A stretch of 12,372 nt of DNA from Streptococcus oralis. GTDB lineage: Bacteria > Bacillota > Bacilli > Lactobacillales > Streptococcaceae. Position numbers and translations under genes: made by a program. Below are positions 1 to 8,090 of the stretch, in pieces. Every line of letters starts with the position of its first letter. Positions within the stretch are counted from its first letter, which is position 1. A model generated the notes under the pieces. It had not been told where the DNA came from, made no database searches, and was given only the letters and a program-made list of their open reading frames with translations. The stretch is from NCBI GenBank assembly GCA_937930605.1, contig CALHBZ010000054.1, positions 1 to 12,372 on the forward strand, written 5' to 3'.

Positions 1-140
1 GTTATGATGCCTATCTCAGAACTGCTTTTGGGGACTATATGACACCACCACCAGCAGACAAGCAAGTACCGCATCATGATGCCATTATAGCAGACATGAA
101 CAAGAGCTACACAGAGTACAGGGGAGAATATAGTGGATAA
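1..140 (+). CDS. licD3: LicD-family phosphotransferase, C-terminal end only (probable licD3)
   Basis: This is the last 45 codons or so of a gene that starts before the window, read from base 3 to the TAA at 138-140. The tail contains FGDYMTPPP, matching the C-terminal signatures of the two complete LicD proteins downstream (YDDYMTVPP and YGDYMTPP). LicD proteins transfer phospho-alcohols from CDP-activated donors. In pneumococcus the LicD next to tarP/tarQ has been proposed (from memory) to add ribitol-phosphate to the teichoic acid repeat, while LicD1 and LicD2 add phosphocholine. The name licD3 rests on gene order as much as sequence, because the catalytic part is outside the window. The stop overlaps the next gene's GTG start by 8 bases, which suggests translational coupling. 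Confidence 0.75.
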   Translation, partial: YDAYLRTAFGDYMTPPPADKQVPHHDAIIADMNKSYTEYRGEYSG

Positions 141-1233
141 GAAAAAAATTCTGTTTTTTATGTGGTCTTTTTCTCTTGGAGGCGGAGCAGAGAAGATTCT
201 ATCTACCATTGTTTCAAATCTTGATCCAGAAAAGTATGATATTGATATTCTTGAAATGGAACACTTTGATAAGGGGTATGAAACTGTTCCCGACAATGTT
301 CATATTTTAAAGGCTTTTCAGGATTATCGTCAGCCAAGATGGTTACGAGCTCTTTTGTGGAGAATGAGAATCTATTTTCCTAGGTTGACTCGTCGTTTGC
401 TTGTAAAAGATGATTATGATGTTGAAGTTTCTTTTACGATTATGAATCCACCACTCTTATTTTCAGAGCGGAAAGAAGTCAAGAAGATATCTTGGATTCA
501 TGGAAGTATTGAGGAGTTTCTAAAGGATAGTTCAAAACGTGAATCGCATAGACGTCAGTTGGATGCTGCGGATGCTATAGTAGGAATTTCCAAAAAGACC
601 AGTAATTCGATAAAAGAAGTTTACCCAGACTATGCTTCGAAATTACAAACTGTCTACAATGGATATGATTTTAAGAGCATTCTAGAAAAATCTCAAGAGA
701 AGATAGATATCGAGATTGCACCTCAAAGTATCTGTACAATCGGACGGATTGAGGAAAATAAGGGTTCTGATCGTGTGGTGGAAGTGATAAGGTTATTACA
801 CCAAGAGGGAAAAAACTATCATCTCTACTTTATGGGGGCTGGTGATATGGAAGAGGAACTGAAAAAACAGGTCAAAGAGTATGAGCTTGAAGACTATGTA
901 CATTTCCTTGGTTATCAAAAAAATCCTTACCAGTATTTGTCTCAGATGAAAGTTCTCTTGTCTATGTCTAAACAAGAAGGTTTTCCTGGAGTGTATGTAG
1001 AGGCCTTGAGTCTAGGACTTCCTTTTGTCTCTACGGATGTTGGAGGGGCTGAGGAATTATCCCAAGAAGGACGATTTGGACAAATCATTGAGAGCAATCA
1101 AGAGGCAGCTCAGGCAATTACGAACTACATGACCTCTGCCTCAAACTTCGATGTTAATGAGGCCAGCCAATTCATTCAGCAATTTACAATTGTAAAACAA
1201 ATCGAACAAGTAGAAAAACTATTAGAGGAGTAG
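133..1233 (+). CDS. GT-B glycosyltransferase (GT4 type) of the teichoic acid locus
   Basis: A cytoplasmic retaining-type glycosyltransferase of 366 aa, the usual length for GT4. The N-terminal Rossmann half has the GGGAEK acceptor-side loop at residues 16-21. The C-terminal half has GRIEENKG (204-211) and the donor-binding EX7E motif E282-E290 (EGFPGVYVE), followed by the glycine pair 304-305. No transmembrane segment is seen. The start is GTG at 133: a GGGGAGA Shine-Dalgarno at 121-127 is correctly spaced, and MDKKKILFF is a typical GT4 beginning. The gene overlaps the licD end by 8 bases and is followed after one base by the GT2 gene. Position matches a glycosyltransferase of pneumococcal lic3 thought to add a sugar (Glc or GalNAc) to the lipid-linked teichoic acid repeat. 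The exact donor and acceptor cannot be read from the sequence. Confidence 0.9.
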   Translation: MDKKKILFFMWSFSLGGGAEKILSTIVSNLDPEKYDIDILEMEHFDKGYETVPDNVHILKAFQDYRQPRWLRALLWRMRIYFPRLTRRLLVKDDYDVEVSFTIMNPPLLFSERKEVKKISWIHGSIEEFLKDSSKRESHRRQLDAADAIVGISKKTSNSIKEVYPDYASKLQTVYNGYDFKSILEKSQEKIDIEIAPQSICTIGRIEENKGSDRVVEVIRLLHQEGKNYHLYFMGAGDMEEELKKQVKEYELEDYVHFLGYQKNPYQYLSQMKVLLSMSKQEGFPGVYVEALSLGLPFVSTDVGGAEELSQEGRFGQIIESNQEAAQAITNYMTSASNFDVNEASQFIQQFTIVKQIEQVEKLLEE

Positions 1234-1234
1234 T

Positions 1235-2221
1235 ATGGAAACAGCATTAATTAGTGTGATTGTTCCAGTCTATAATGTGGCGCAATACCTTGAAAAATCA
1301 ATAGCATCCATTCAGAAGCAGACCTATCAAAATCTGGAAATTATTCTTGTTGATGATGGCTCAACAGATGAAAGTGGTCGCTTGTGTGATTCAATTGCTG
1401 AACAAGATGATAGAGTGTCAGTGCTTCATAAAAAGAACGAAGGCTTGTCACAAGCGCGAAATGATGGAATGAAGCAGGCTCACGGAGATTATCTGATTTT
1501 TATTGACTCAGATGATTATATCCATCCAGAAATGATTCAGAGCTTATATGAGCAATTGATTCAAGAAGATGCGGATGTTTCGAGCTGTGGTGTCATGAAT
1601 GTCTATGCTAATGATGAGAGCCCACAGTCAGCCAATCAGGATGACTATTTTGTCTGTGATTCTCAAACATTTCTAAGGGAATACCTTATAGGCGAAAAAA
1701 TCCCTGGAACGATCTGCAATAAGCTAATTAAGAAAGATATTGCAACTGCCCTATCCTTTCCTAAGGGATTGATTTACGAAGATGCCTATTATCATTTTGA
1801 TTTAATCAAGTTGGCCAAGAAGTATGTCGTTAATACCAAACCCTATTATTACTATTTCCATAGAGGGGATAGTATTACGACCAGACCCTATGCAGAGAAG
1901 GATTTAGCCTATATTGATATCTATCAAAAGTTTTATAATGAAGTTATGAAAAACTATCCTGACTTGAAAGAGGTTGCTTTCTTTAGATTGGCTTATGCCC
2001 ACTTCTTTATTCTGGATAAGATGCTTTTGATAGAGAATTATAGAGAAATTAAAGAATATCCAGCGATTAATCATTTTTTGAAGAAGCACGCTTTTTCTAT
2101 TTTTAAAAATCCTATTTTTAGAACGGGGAGACGAATTAGTGCCTTAGCTCTATTTTTAAACATACGATTGTATCGAATATTGTTACTAAAAAATATTGAA
2201 CAGTCAAGAAAAATTAATTAG
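1235..2221 (+). CDS. GT-A glycosyltransferase (GT2 family) of the teichoic acid locus
   Basis: A family 2 glycosyltransferase of 328 aa. Residues 5-110 are the nucleotide-sugar domain: ISVIVPVYN at the start, VDDGST at 39-44, NEGLSQARNDG at 68-78 and the metal-binding IDSDD at 90-94. A likely catalytic-base ED pair lies at 182-183 (YEDAYYH). The C-terminal third (about 250-320) is hydrophobic and basic and may lie along the membrane surface, but no clear transmembrane helix is seen. It starts one base after the preceding stop with GAGGAG as ribosome binding site, so it is cotranscribed and probably coupled. The likely job is adding a GalNAc or other hexose to the lipid-linked teichoic acid repeat, by analogy with pneumococcal lic3. 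Substrate is inferred, not shown. Confidence 0.9.
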   Translation: METALISVIVPVYNVAQYLEKSIASIQKQTYQNLEIILVDDGSTDESGRLCDSIAEQDDRVSVLHKKNEGLSQARNDGMKQAHGDYLIFIDSDDYIHPEMIQSLYEQLIQEDADVSSCGVMNVYANDESPQSANQDDYFVCDSQTFLREYLIGEKIPGTICNKLIKKDIATALSFPKGLIYEDAYYHFDLIKLAKKYVVNTKPYYYYFHRGDSITTRPYAEKDLAYIDIYQKFYNEVMKNYPDLKEVAFFRLAYAHFFILDKMLLIENYREIKEYPAINHFLKKHAFSIFKNPIFRTGRRISALALFLNIRLYRILLLKNIEQSRKIN

Positions 2222-2236
2222 AAAAGGAGGAGAGAG

Positions 2237-3682
2237 ATGATTGATGGCAAACGAATATTGCTTTGTGCGACCATTCTAAGCTATTTCTTAACAATTTTGA
2301 GTGGCATCACTTATTTGTTTACAAATGAGAATGTCGTGCTTTTAACGACTCTATTATTGTTGCTGATTAGTAGCCTTCTATTTTGCTGGAACAATATAAA
2401 ATATTATTTAATTCACTTTATTTTTTATATTACGATTTTTATATTTTTAGTTTCTAGACCTACCATAGATTATTTTAGAGATGGGGCACTAGACACCTAC
2501 CAACCTATTGCTTATCGATTTTCTTTTTTGGTGGTAATCGTCTCAATATTGGGACTGACAATAGGGGGCTTGATAGCAAGCTATTATCTTAGTAGAAAAA
2601 AAATGGTTTATTCAAAAGTGAAAAGAGAGTCTAATATCACTTATTTAAAAAAATTGCGGCTAGTTTCATTGAGTGTGTTTCTAGTTACCTATCCATTTTA
2701 TTTTTTGAGATTATTTGAACGTTTGCTTTATCGTTTGCAAACCTCTTATTACAACTATTATGCAAATTTCGAAAGTCAACTACCATACTTTACTTATATT
2801 TTATCGACTTTCACAGTTTATGCGATGTGCGTTTACCTAGCAACAAAACCTAAAAAGTTACACGCGACTATGGTCTTAGTAGCCTTTATCATCGCTAACC
2901 TGATCCACCTAGCAATTGGTACTAGAAATCCCTTTATTTTAAGTTTAATTTTTGCCTTTGTTTACTACTTTATGCGAGAACAAACAGAGAAAGGTAAATG
3001 GATTGGTTTTAAAGAAAAAATTGCGATTTATTTAGGAACCCCAGTTATTATGCTTGTTATGGGAGCACTAAATTATATTCGTGATAATGCTCAAGTGTCA
3101 CATAGTGGAATTTTTGATTTACTACTAGATTTTATTTATAAACAAGGAACTAGTTTTGGAGTATTGGCGAGAGGATTCTTATACAATAGTAGTCTTCCTT
3201 ATAGAGACTTTCGGAATTTTACTTTTGGTCCGATTATTGACTATTTTGCAAGGGGGAGTTTGGGAATAATTTTTGGAGCGAAACCATTTGAACATACAAC
3301 AAATAGCATTGAATTAGCCATTGACAGTAATAGCTATGCTCATAATTTGTCTTATCTCGTTTTAAACAAAGAGTATCTGAGAGGGCATGGTATTGGTAGT
3401 AGTTACATTATGGAGTTGTATACTGATTATGGTATGCTAGGAGTATTCCTACTAAGTATCCTACTTGGCTTATTGTTTATAGCAATGTTGCAGGTTGCTT
3501 ATCGTTCAAGAACTATCTTGTTTGCGTTGTCCCTATTAATATTGAACAATTTATTCTTTATGCCAAGGAGTAGCTTTTCGGAAAGTTTCTTTAACCTGTT
3601 TACAATGCAATTCTGGGGAATTGTTCTTATTATGTTATTTGTCGCTAAAATGATTACTAAGAAAAATCAATATCTAATCTAA
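2237..3682 (+). CDS. tarP: Wzy-like polysaccharide polymerase, probable teichoic acid polymerase TarP
   Basis: A polytopic membrane protein of 481 aa with about 11-12 hydrophobic segments (around 7-27, 33-50, 55-73, 95-117, 141-160, 184-202, 210-246, 262-280, 395-417, 427-443 and 452-473). A large extracytoplasmic loop spans about 281-394. This topology, and the HGIGSSYIMELYTDYGMLG segment ending that loop, are typical of Wzy-type repeat-unit polymerases. Such enzymes join flipped undecaprenyl-linked repeats on the outer face of the membrane. In pneumococcus the polymerase in the same gene order is TarP, needed to polymerise teichoic acid precursors for both wall and lipoteichoic acid. The start is supported by a very strong AAAGGAGG at 2223-2230. 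A capsule-type polymerase is the alternative, but the flanking LicD and TarQ-like genes favour teichoic acid. Family call is strong; the TarP name is moderate. Confidence 0.82.
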   Translation: MIDGKRILLCATILSYFLTILSGITYLFTNENVVLLTTLLLLLISSLLFCWNNIKYYLIHFIFYITIFIFLVSRPTIDYFRDGALDTYQPIAYRFSFLVVIVSILGLTIGGLIASYYLSRKKMVYSKVKRESNITYLKKLRLVSLSVFLVTYPFYFLRLFERLLYRLQTSYYNYYANFESQLPYFTYILSTFTVYAMCVYLATKPKKLHATMVLVAFIIANLIHLAIGTRNPFILSLIFAFVYYFMREQTEKGKWIGFKEKIAIYLGTPVIMLVMGALNYIRDNAQVSHSGIFDLLLDFIYKQGTSFGVLARGFLYNSSLPYRDFRNFTFGPIIDYFARGSLGIIFGAKPFEHTTNSIELAIDSNSYAHNLSYLVLNKEYLRGHGIGSSYIMELYTDYGMLGVFLLSILLGLLFIAMLQVAYRSRTILFALSLLILNNLFFMPRSSFSESFFNLFTMQFWGIVLIMLFVAKMITKKNQYLI

Positions 3683-3697
3683 AAAAGGAGTTAACTC

Positions 3698-4735
3698 ATG
3701 TTTGAACACTATTCAGTAGAGGATCTATTTGCAAATCTCTATAAAAAACGAAAAATCAATTTGCTAGTTTTGATTGTTCTATTTGCACTTATCGCTGTGC
3801 CATTTACGATTAAGGCGGTCAAAAGTAAAAATACAGTAAAAGATACATCTAGCTATTCAACTTATATCACTTATAAAATTACGCCCCCAGAGGATCCATC
3901 AAAAGTAATTTTGAATCATCAAGTTGGAAGATACAGTGATTTTTATGCTAAATTGATTGATGGTAATCTAAATGGAGCTTTTCTTTTTAATGATATTGAT
4001 TCAGATAAAATGAAAAAAATCGCTAGTGATTTAGACACAACAGAATCAGCCTTAAAAAATTCAACCAGTGACTACTGGACTAAAAAATTAACGATAAATT
4101 CATTAATTGATGACGCAGGTGTAAGTATTAAAATTTTAACACCTAGCAAAGAGGTAAATGATTTTCTTGAGACCAAGTTTGATTCATTGATTGATAAATT
4201 TAAGAGTACCTATGCAAATGTTAAAATTGAAAAGTTAGAAACAGTAAATTCAAAAGAATTAAATCCTAGTGGTGAAATTGCGGTTGGCTTCAATCTTAAA
4301 AATCTAGTTTTACGCTTAGCAGTTATCGGAGTTCTATGTGTTGTTCTTCTTATTATGGGGAATGTTCTTGTCTACATTTTTAACCCAACAATTAATCGTG
4401 CAGGTGATTTTTCAGCCTATCAGTTAGATCTTGTTTCAGCTATTACTACTAATGATAACCTATCACAACTTTTGAGTTATAGATGTGAAGGTCAACCATT
4501 AGCAGTTGTCAGTTCAGACAGTCGTATCTTAAAAAAATTACAAGAAAATTACAAATTAAACATAGAAGGCATTCATTTTGTAGATTTGCAAAACGTAAAA
4601 GATCTTTTAGCAACGAACAATATTTTATTCGTAGAAGAATATGGTGTTACTCGTTATAAAAAATTTGAAGAAAGTTTGCAGATGGTTAGAAATCTAAATC
4701 GTTCAGTTTTAGGAGTAATAGCCTTTAATCTATAA
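3698..4735 (+). CDS. tarQ: Wzz-like polysaccharide co-polymerase, probable TarQ, with a degenerate kinase-like tail
   Basis: 345 aa with Wzz/CpsC topology: a short cytoplasmic N-terminus, TM1 at about 20-40, a roughly 160-residue outer domain and TM2 at about 205-229. The segment after TM2 (FNPTINRAGDFSAYQLDLVSAI) resembles the end of chain-length regulators. An extra cytoplasmic region (about 235-345) ends with ILFVEEYGVTRY and SVLGVIAFNL. These look like the last strand, helix and strand of bacterial tyrosine kinases (CpsD/Wzc). However, no Walker A loop, no Walker B aspartates and no C-terminal tyrosine cluster are present, so kinase activity is unlikely. The gene is 15 bases behind the polymerase with AAAAAAGGAG upstream and is the last of its operon. 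It probably partners the polymerase to set teichoic acid chain formation, as proposed for TarQ in pneumococcus. Assignment to TarQ rests on gene order and topology. Confidence 0.75.
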   Translation: MFEHYSVEDLFANLYKKRKINLLVLIVLFALIAVPFTIKAVKSKNTVKDTSSYSTYITYKITPPEDPSKVILNHQVGRYSDFYAKLIDGNLNGAFLFNDIDSDKMKKIASDLDTTESALKNSTSDYWTKKLTINSLIDDAGVSIKILTPSKEVNDFLETKFDSLIDKFKSTYANVKIEKLETVNSKELNPSGEIAVGFNLKNLVLRLAVIGVLCVVLLIMGNVLVYIFNPTINRAGDFSAYQLDLVSAITTNDNLSQLLSYRCEGQPLAVVSSDSRILKKLQENYKLNIEGIHFVDLQNVKDLLATNNILFVEEYGVTRYKKFEESLQMVRNLNRSVLGVIAFNL

Positions 4736-4770
4736 AGTATCTTCATGAAAAGTGAAGAGGTTCAATACTT

Positions 4771-4798
4771 AAAGAGGACTTGATGGTCCTCTTTTTTA
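4771..4798 (+). terminator. Intrinsic terminator ending the licD3-tarQ operon
   Basis: AAAGAGGAC (4771-4779), loop TTGATG, then GTCCTCTTT (4786-4794): a perfect 9-bp stem running into a T tract to 4797. Just before it is a weaker hairpin, CTTCA (4741-4745) with TGAAG (4753-4757), flanked by the complementary pair AAGTAT (4735-4740) and ATACTT (4765-4770). It separates the polymerase operon from tacF. Confidence 0.9.
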
Positions 4799-4945
4799 TA
4801 CCTACCGATAAGGTAGGAAGGAAATCTAATGATATTAGGGTTATCAACCTATCTTTTAACAATGAGGAAATTTATAATAAGTGAAATAGAAATGGGGCGT
4901 TGAAACTAGTTTTCTCAATCAAAAAAGCCTTTTTAACTAACTTTA
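4799..4945. other. Spacer between tarQ terminator and tacF promoter
   Basis: A 147-base AT-rich stretch with no recognisable gene family. It holds a small perfect hairpin, CCTACC (4801-4806) with GGTAGG (4812-4817). It also holds a possible 24-codon frame (ATG 4829 to TGA 4901-4903) behind AAGGAAA at 4818-4824. That peptide resembles nothing I know, and no clear promoter serves it. No mobile-element remnant or known streptococcal BOX/RUP repeat was recognised by eye. Confidence 0.4.
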
Positions 4946-4954
4946 TGATATAAT
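4946..4954 (+). promoter_or_regulatory. Extended -10 promoter for tacF-licD1-licD2
   Basis: TGATATAAT: a perfect TATAAT (4949-4954) with the TGn extension common in streptococcal promoters. There is no convincing -35 at 16-18 bases, which is tolerated with an extended -10. The -10 ends 19 bases before the tacF ATG, giving a very short leader that contains the GAGG ribosome binding site (4962-4965). Confidence 0.75.
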
Positions 4955-4973
4955 AAACAACGAGGTAAATTGA

Positions 4974-6458
4974 ATGAAAAGTATAAAATTGAATGCGCTG
5001 GCTTTTATGGGGATTCGTGTCTTAAATATTATTTTCCCTATTTTAACAGGTACATATGTTGCTCGTGTTTTAGATCGAACAGACTATGGTTATTTTAACT
5101 CTGTTGATACCATCCTATCTTTCTTCTTGCCCTTTGCAACTTATGGGGTTTATAACTACGGTCTCCGTGCCATTAGTAATGTGAAAGATAATAAAAAAGA
5201 GCTAAACAAAGTTTTCTCTAGTCTTTTTTATTTATGCGTTGCTTGTACAGTTATCACAACACTTGTATATGCTCTCTCCTATCCATTATTCTTTACTGCT
5301 AATCCCATTATTCAAAAGATCTATTTAGTAATGGGAGTGCAACTCGTTGCTCAGATTTTTTCAATTGAGTGGGTTAATGAGGCGCTTGAAAATTATAGTT
5401 TTCTATTTTATAAAACAGCTTTTATACGTGTTCTCATGCTGGTATCAATATTTTTATTTGTAAAAAATGAACACGATATTGTTGTTTATACTCTGGTAAT
5501 GAGTCTATCAACCTTAATTAACTATCTCATTAGTTATTTCTGGATTAAACGAGATATAAAATTTGTAAAAGTCTCACTAAGTGAATTCAAACCGCTTATC
5601 CTTCCACTGACAGCTATGCTTATTTTTGCAAATGCAAATATGTTATTTACTTTTCTTGATCGTCTGTTTCTTGTGAAAACGGGGATTGATGTAAATGTCA
5701 GCTACTATACCATTGCACAACGAATCGTAACAGTTATTGCCGGTGTTGTTACGGGTGCAATTGGAGTCAGTGTTCCTCGTTTGAGTTATTATCTTGGAAA
5801 AGGAAAGAAAGAGGAGTATGTGAATTTAGTCAATCGAGGAAGTCGTATTTTTAACTTCTTCATCATCCCTCTTAGTATTGGTTTAATGATTTTGGGCCCC
5901 CAAGCTATCTTAGTATATGGTAGTGAAAAATACATAGGTGGCGGTATTTTAACTTCTCTCTTTGCTGTTCGAACGATTATTCTCGCTCTAGATACAATTC
6001 TAGGATCGCAAATCCTCTTTACAAATGGATATGAGAGAAGAATTACCGTATATACTGTTTTTGCTGGTATTTTGAACCTTATTTTAGATGGTTTACTCTA
6101 TTTTTATGATATCTATACACCTGAGTATTATCTGATTACAACTATGCTATCTGAAACGTTCCTTTTGATACTCTATATTCTCTTTATCAATAAGCGTAAA
6201 CTCATCAATCTACGACATATTTTTAAATATACTTTACGATATACTCTATTCTCATTGACGTTTGTTCTGGCTTTCTTCCTAGTCAATTTTATATATCCAG
6301 TACAAATGGTTATCAACTTGCCACTCTTTATTAATATGTTTATCATCATGGTACTATCTGCACTCAGTTATATTGCCTTACTAGTGTGGACAAAAGATAG
6401 TATCTTCTATGAATTTTTAGGACACTTTATTTCGCTTAAAAAACGCGTTATAAAATAA
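4974..6458 (+). CDS. tacF: Teichoic acid repeat-unit flippase TacF
   Basis: A 494-aa integral membrane protein of the Wzx/polysaccharide-transporter family with about 12-14 hydrophobic segments. The beginning MKSIKLNALAFMGIRVLNII and much of the body match my recollection of pneumococcal TacF closely. TacF flips undecaprenyl-linked teichoic acid repeats bearing phosphocholine to the outer face. Its preference for choline-bearing repeats underlies choline dependence of growth. From memory, V234F in pneumococcal TacF gives choline independence. Residue 234 here is valine (LFLVK, 231-235), so the protein looks wild type at that site. GAGG sits 8 bases before the ATG. It heads a three-gene unit with licD1 and licD2, as in pneumococcal lic2, but lies next to the polymerase operon rather than next to licABC. 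A generic Wzx is the alternative, but gene order and similarity make TacF likely. Confidence 0.92.
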   Translation: MKSIKLNALAFMGIRVLNIIFPILTGTYVARVLDRTDYGYFNSVDTILSFFLPFATYGVYNYGLRAISNVKDNKKELNKVFSSLFYLCVACTVITTLVYALSYPLFFTANPIIQKIYLVMGVQLVAQIFSIEWVNEALENYSFLFYKTAFIRVLMLVSIFLFVKNEHDIVVYTLVMSLSTLINYLISYFWIKRDIKFVKVSLSEFKPLILPLTAMLIFANANMLFTFLDRLFLVKTGIDVNVSYYTIAQRIVTVIAGVVTGAIGVSVPRLSYYLGKGKKEEYVNLVNRGSRIFNFFIIPLSIGLMILGPQAILVYGSEKYIGGGILTSLFAVRTIILALDTILGSQILFTNGYERRITVYTVFAGILNLILDGLLYFYDIYTPEYYLITTMLSETFLLILYILFINKRKLINLRHIFKYTLRYTLFSLTFVLAFFLVNFIYPVQMVINLPLFINMFIIMVLSALSYIALLVWTKDSIFYEFLGHFISLKKRVIK

Positions 6459-6470
6459 TAGGAGGAATAT

Positions 6471-7274
6471 ATGAGAAAATTAAGCATTGAAGAAGCTAAA
6501 AAGATTGAACTTGATATTTTAGACTTTATAGATTCCTTTTGCAAGGAGCACGGCATTAACTATTGTATTAACTATGGGACTTTGATTGGTGCTATTCGAC
6601 ACAAGGGATTTATTCCTTGGGATGATGATATAGATCTTTCTATGACTCGTGAAAACTATGAGAGGTTTATTCAGTTATTTAGTGAGAAACAATCTAGATA
6701 TCAAATGCTCTCGTTAGAAACGGATGACCAATATTTTAATAACTTTATCAAAATTGTAGATCCCACAACAAAAATAATTGATACGAGAAATACAAAAACT
6801 TATGATTCGGGTGTATTCATTGATATTTTTCCGATGGATACATTTAATGATACTAAGGTCGTTGATATCTGCTATAAGTTAGAAAGTTTTAAACTATTAT
6901 CCTTCAGTAAGCACAAAAATATTGTTTATGGAGATAGCAAGTTAAAAGACTTGATTCGTACTTTATTCTGGCTTCTTCTTCGCCCTGTTTCTCCCCGCTT
7001 CTTCGCTAATCAAATCGAAAAGCAAATTCAAAAGTATAGGGTAAAAGATGGTAAATATATCGCTTTTATTCCGTCAAAAGCTAAGGAAAAGGAAATTTTT
7101 CCAAGAGATATGTTTGATGAACTGATTGAAACGCCTTTTGAACACCTTGTTCTTCCAGCGCCTAAACGTTTTGATGTTGTTTTAAAACAGTTTTATGATG
7201 ATTATATGACTGTGCCACCTAAAGAAAAACAGATTTATATTCACGAATTTGAAGCCTATAAATTGGAGGACTAA
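6471..7274 (+). CDS. licD1: Phosphocholine transferase LicD1
   Basis: A 267-aa LicD-family enzyme without membrane segments, expected to move phosphocholine from CDP-choline to a GalNAc of the lipid-linked teichoic acid repeat in the cytoplasm. The family core is complete: YGTLIGAIRHKG (35-46), the metal-binding WDDDIDL (50-56), FIDIFPMD (116-123), GDSKLKD (154-160) and the C-terminal YDDYMTVPP (242-250). The start is well supported by AGGAGGA 12 bases after the tacF stop. It has a close paralogue immediately downstream with the same motifs at the same positions. Calling this one licD1 follows the pneumococcal order tacF-licD1-licD2. Confidence 0.9.
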   Translation: MRKLSIEEAKKIELDILDFIDSFCKEHGINYCINYGTLIGAIRHKGFIPWDDDIDLSMTRENYERFIQLFSEKQSRYQMLSLETDDQYFNNFIKIVDPTTKIIDTRNTKTYDSGVFIDIFPMDTFNDTKVVDICYKLESFKLLSFSKHKNIVYGDSKLKDLIRTLFWLLLRPVSPRFFANQIEKQIQKYRVKDGKYIAFIPSKAKEKEIFPRDMFDELIETPFEHLVLPAPKRFDVVLKQFYDDYMTVPPKEKQIYIHEFEAYKLED

Positions 7275-8090
7275 ATGCAGTATTTAGAAAAAAATGAAAT
7301 TAAAGAGATACAACTAGGCATTTTGGACTATGTTGATGAAATTTGTAAAAAAAATAATATTTCTTATTTCCTTAGTTATGGAACAATGTTGGGGGCTGTC
7401 CGTCATAAAGGGATGATTCCCTGGGATGATGACATTGATATTTCTCTGTATAGAAAAGACTATGAACGTTTGTTGAAAGCTATTGAGGAGGATCAGCATC
7501 CTATTTATCGAGTCCTTTCCTACGACACTTCTTCTTGGTATTTCCATAATTTTGCAGCTATTTTAGATACATCAACTGTCATCGAAGATAATGTAAAGTA
7601 TAAGCGTCATGATACTAGTCTGTTTATCGATGTCTTTCCTGTAGATCAATTCTCAGATTTGAGTATTGTGGATAAAAGTTATAGGTACGTTGCTTTACGT
7701 CAACTTGCATATATAAAAAAGGAACGTGCTGTTCATGGGGATAGTAAATTAAAGGATTTTCTTCGCTTGTGTATTTGGTATCCTCTTAGACTTATTAATC
7801 CAAGATATTTCTATAAGAAAATAGATAGATTAGTTAAAAATAGTGTGACAGATCATCCGCTCTACGAGGGGCCAGTAGGGGTTGATAAAGAAGGAATGAA
7901 GTGCATTTTTTCAAAAGATACTCGCAAAGAGCTGATTTTAACAGAATTTGAAGGAAGAATGGTACCTATTCCCAAAAACTATGATCTCATTTTGACACAG
8001 ATGTATGGGGATTATATGACTCCGCCGTCAAAAGAAATGCAGGAGTGGTACAGCCATAGTATAAAAGCCTATCGTAAGGTGGAGAAGTAG
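7275..8090 (+). CDS. licD2: Phosphocholine transferase LicD2
   Basis: A 271-aa LicD-family enzyme, paralogue of the preceding gene. Motifs: YGTMLGAVRHKG (35-46), WDDDIDI (50-56), FIDVFPVD (117-124), GDSKLKD (155-161) and MYGDYMTPP (243-251). The sequence closely matches my memory of pneumococcal LicD2, including HSIKAYRK near the C-terminus. LicD1 and LicD2 are thought to decorate the two different GalNAc residues of each repeat. Translation starts directly after the licD1 stop (TAA then ATG), with GGAGG (7265-7269) inside the end of licD1, so coupling is probable. No clear terminator follows before the choline-binding protein gene 187 bases on, so some read-through is possible. Confidence 0.92.
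   Translation: MQYLEKNEIKEIQLGILDYVDEICKKNNISYFLSYGTMLGAVRHKGMIPWDDDIDISLYRKDYERLLKAIEEDQHPIYRVLSYDTSSWYFHNFAAILDTSTVIEDNVKYKRHDTSLFIDVFPVDQFSDLSIVDKSYRYVALRQLAYIKKERAVHGDSKLKDFLRLCIWYPLRLINPRYFYKKIDRLVKNSVTDHPLYEGPVGVDKEGMKCIFSKDTRKELILTEFEGRMVPIPKNYDLILTQMYGDYMTPPSKEMQEWYSHSIKAYRKVEK

Noticed and set aside
1904..2089. Minus-strand open frame of 61 codons inside the GT2 gene
   Set aside because: It lies fully inside a well-supported gene, has no ribosome binding site and shows no recognisable motif.
4736..4973. Insertion sequence, MITE, BOX or RUP element at the tarQ-tacF junction
   Set aside because: No terminal inverted repeats with target duplication and no sequence I recognise as BOX or RUP; the only clear hairpin is the terminator.
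7314..7547. Minus-strand open frame opposite licD2
   Set aside because: It is the complement of the conserved LicD core; the open frame is a by-product of that composition.
1..8090. Capsular polysaccharide (cps) locus
   Set aside because: There is no cpsA-D regulatory set and no initiating sugar-phosphate transferase. Three LicD genes, a TacF-like flippase and a choline-binding esterase point to teichoic acid.
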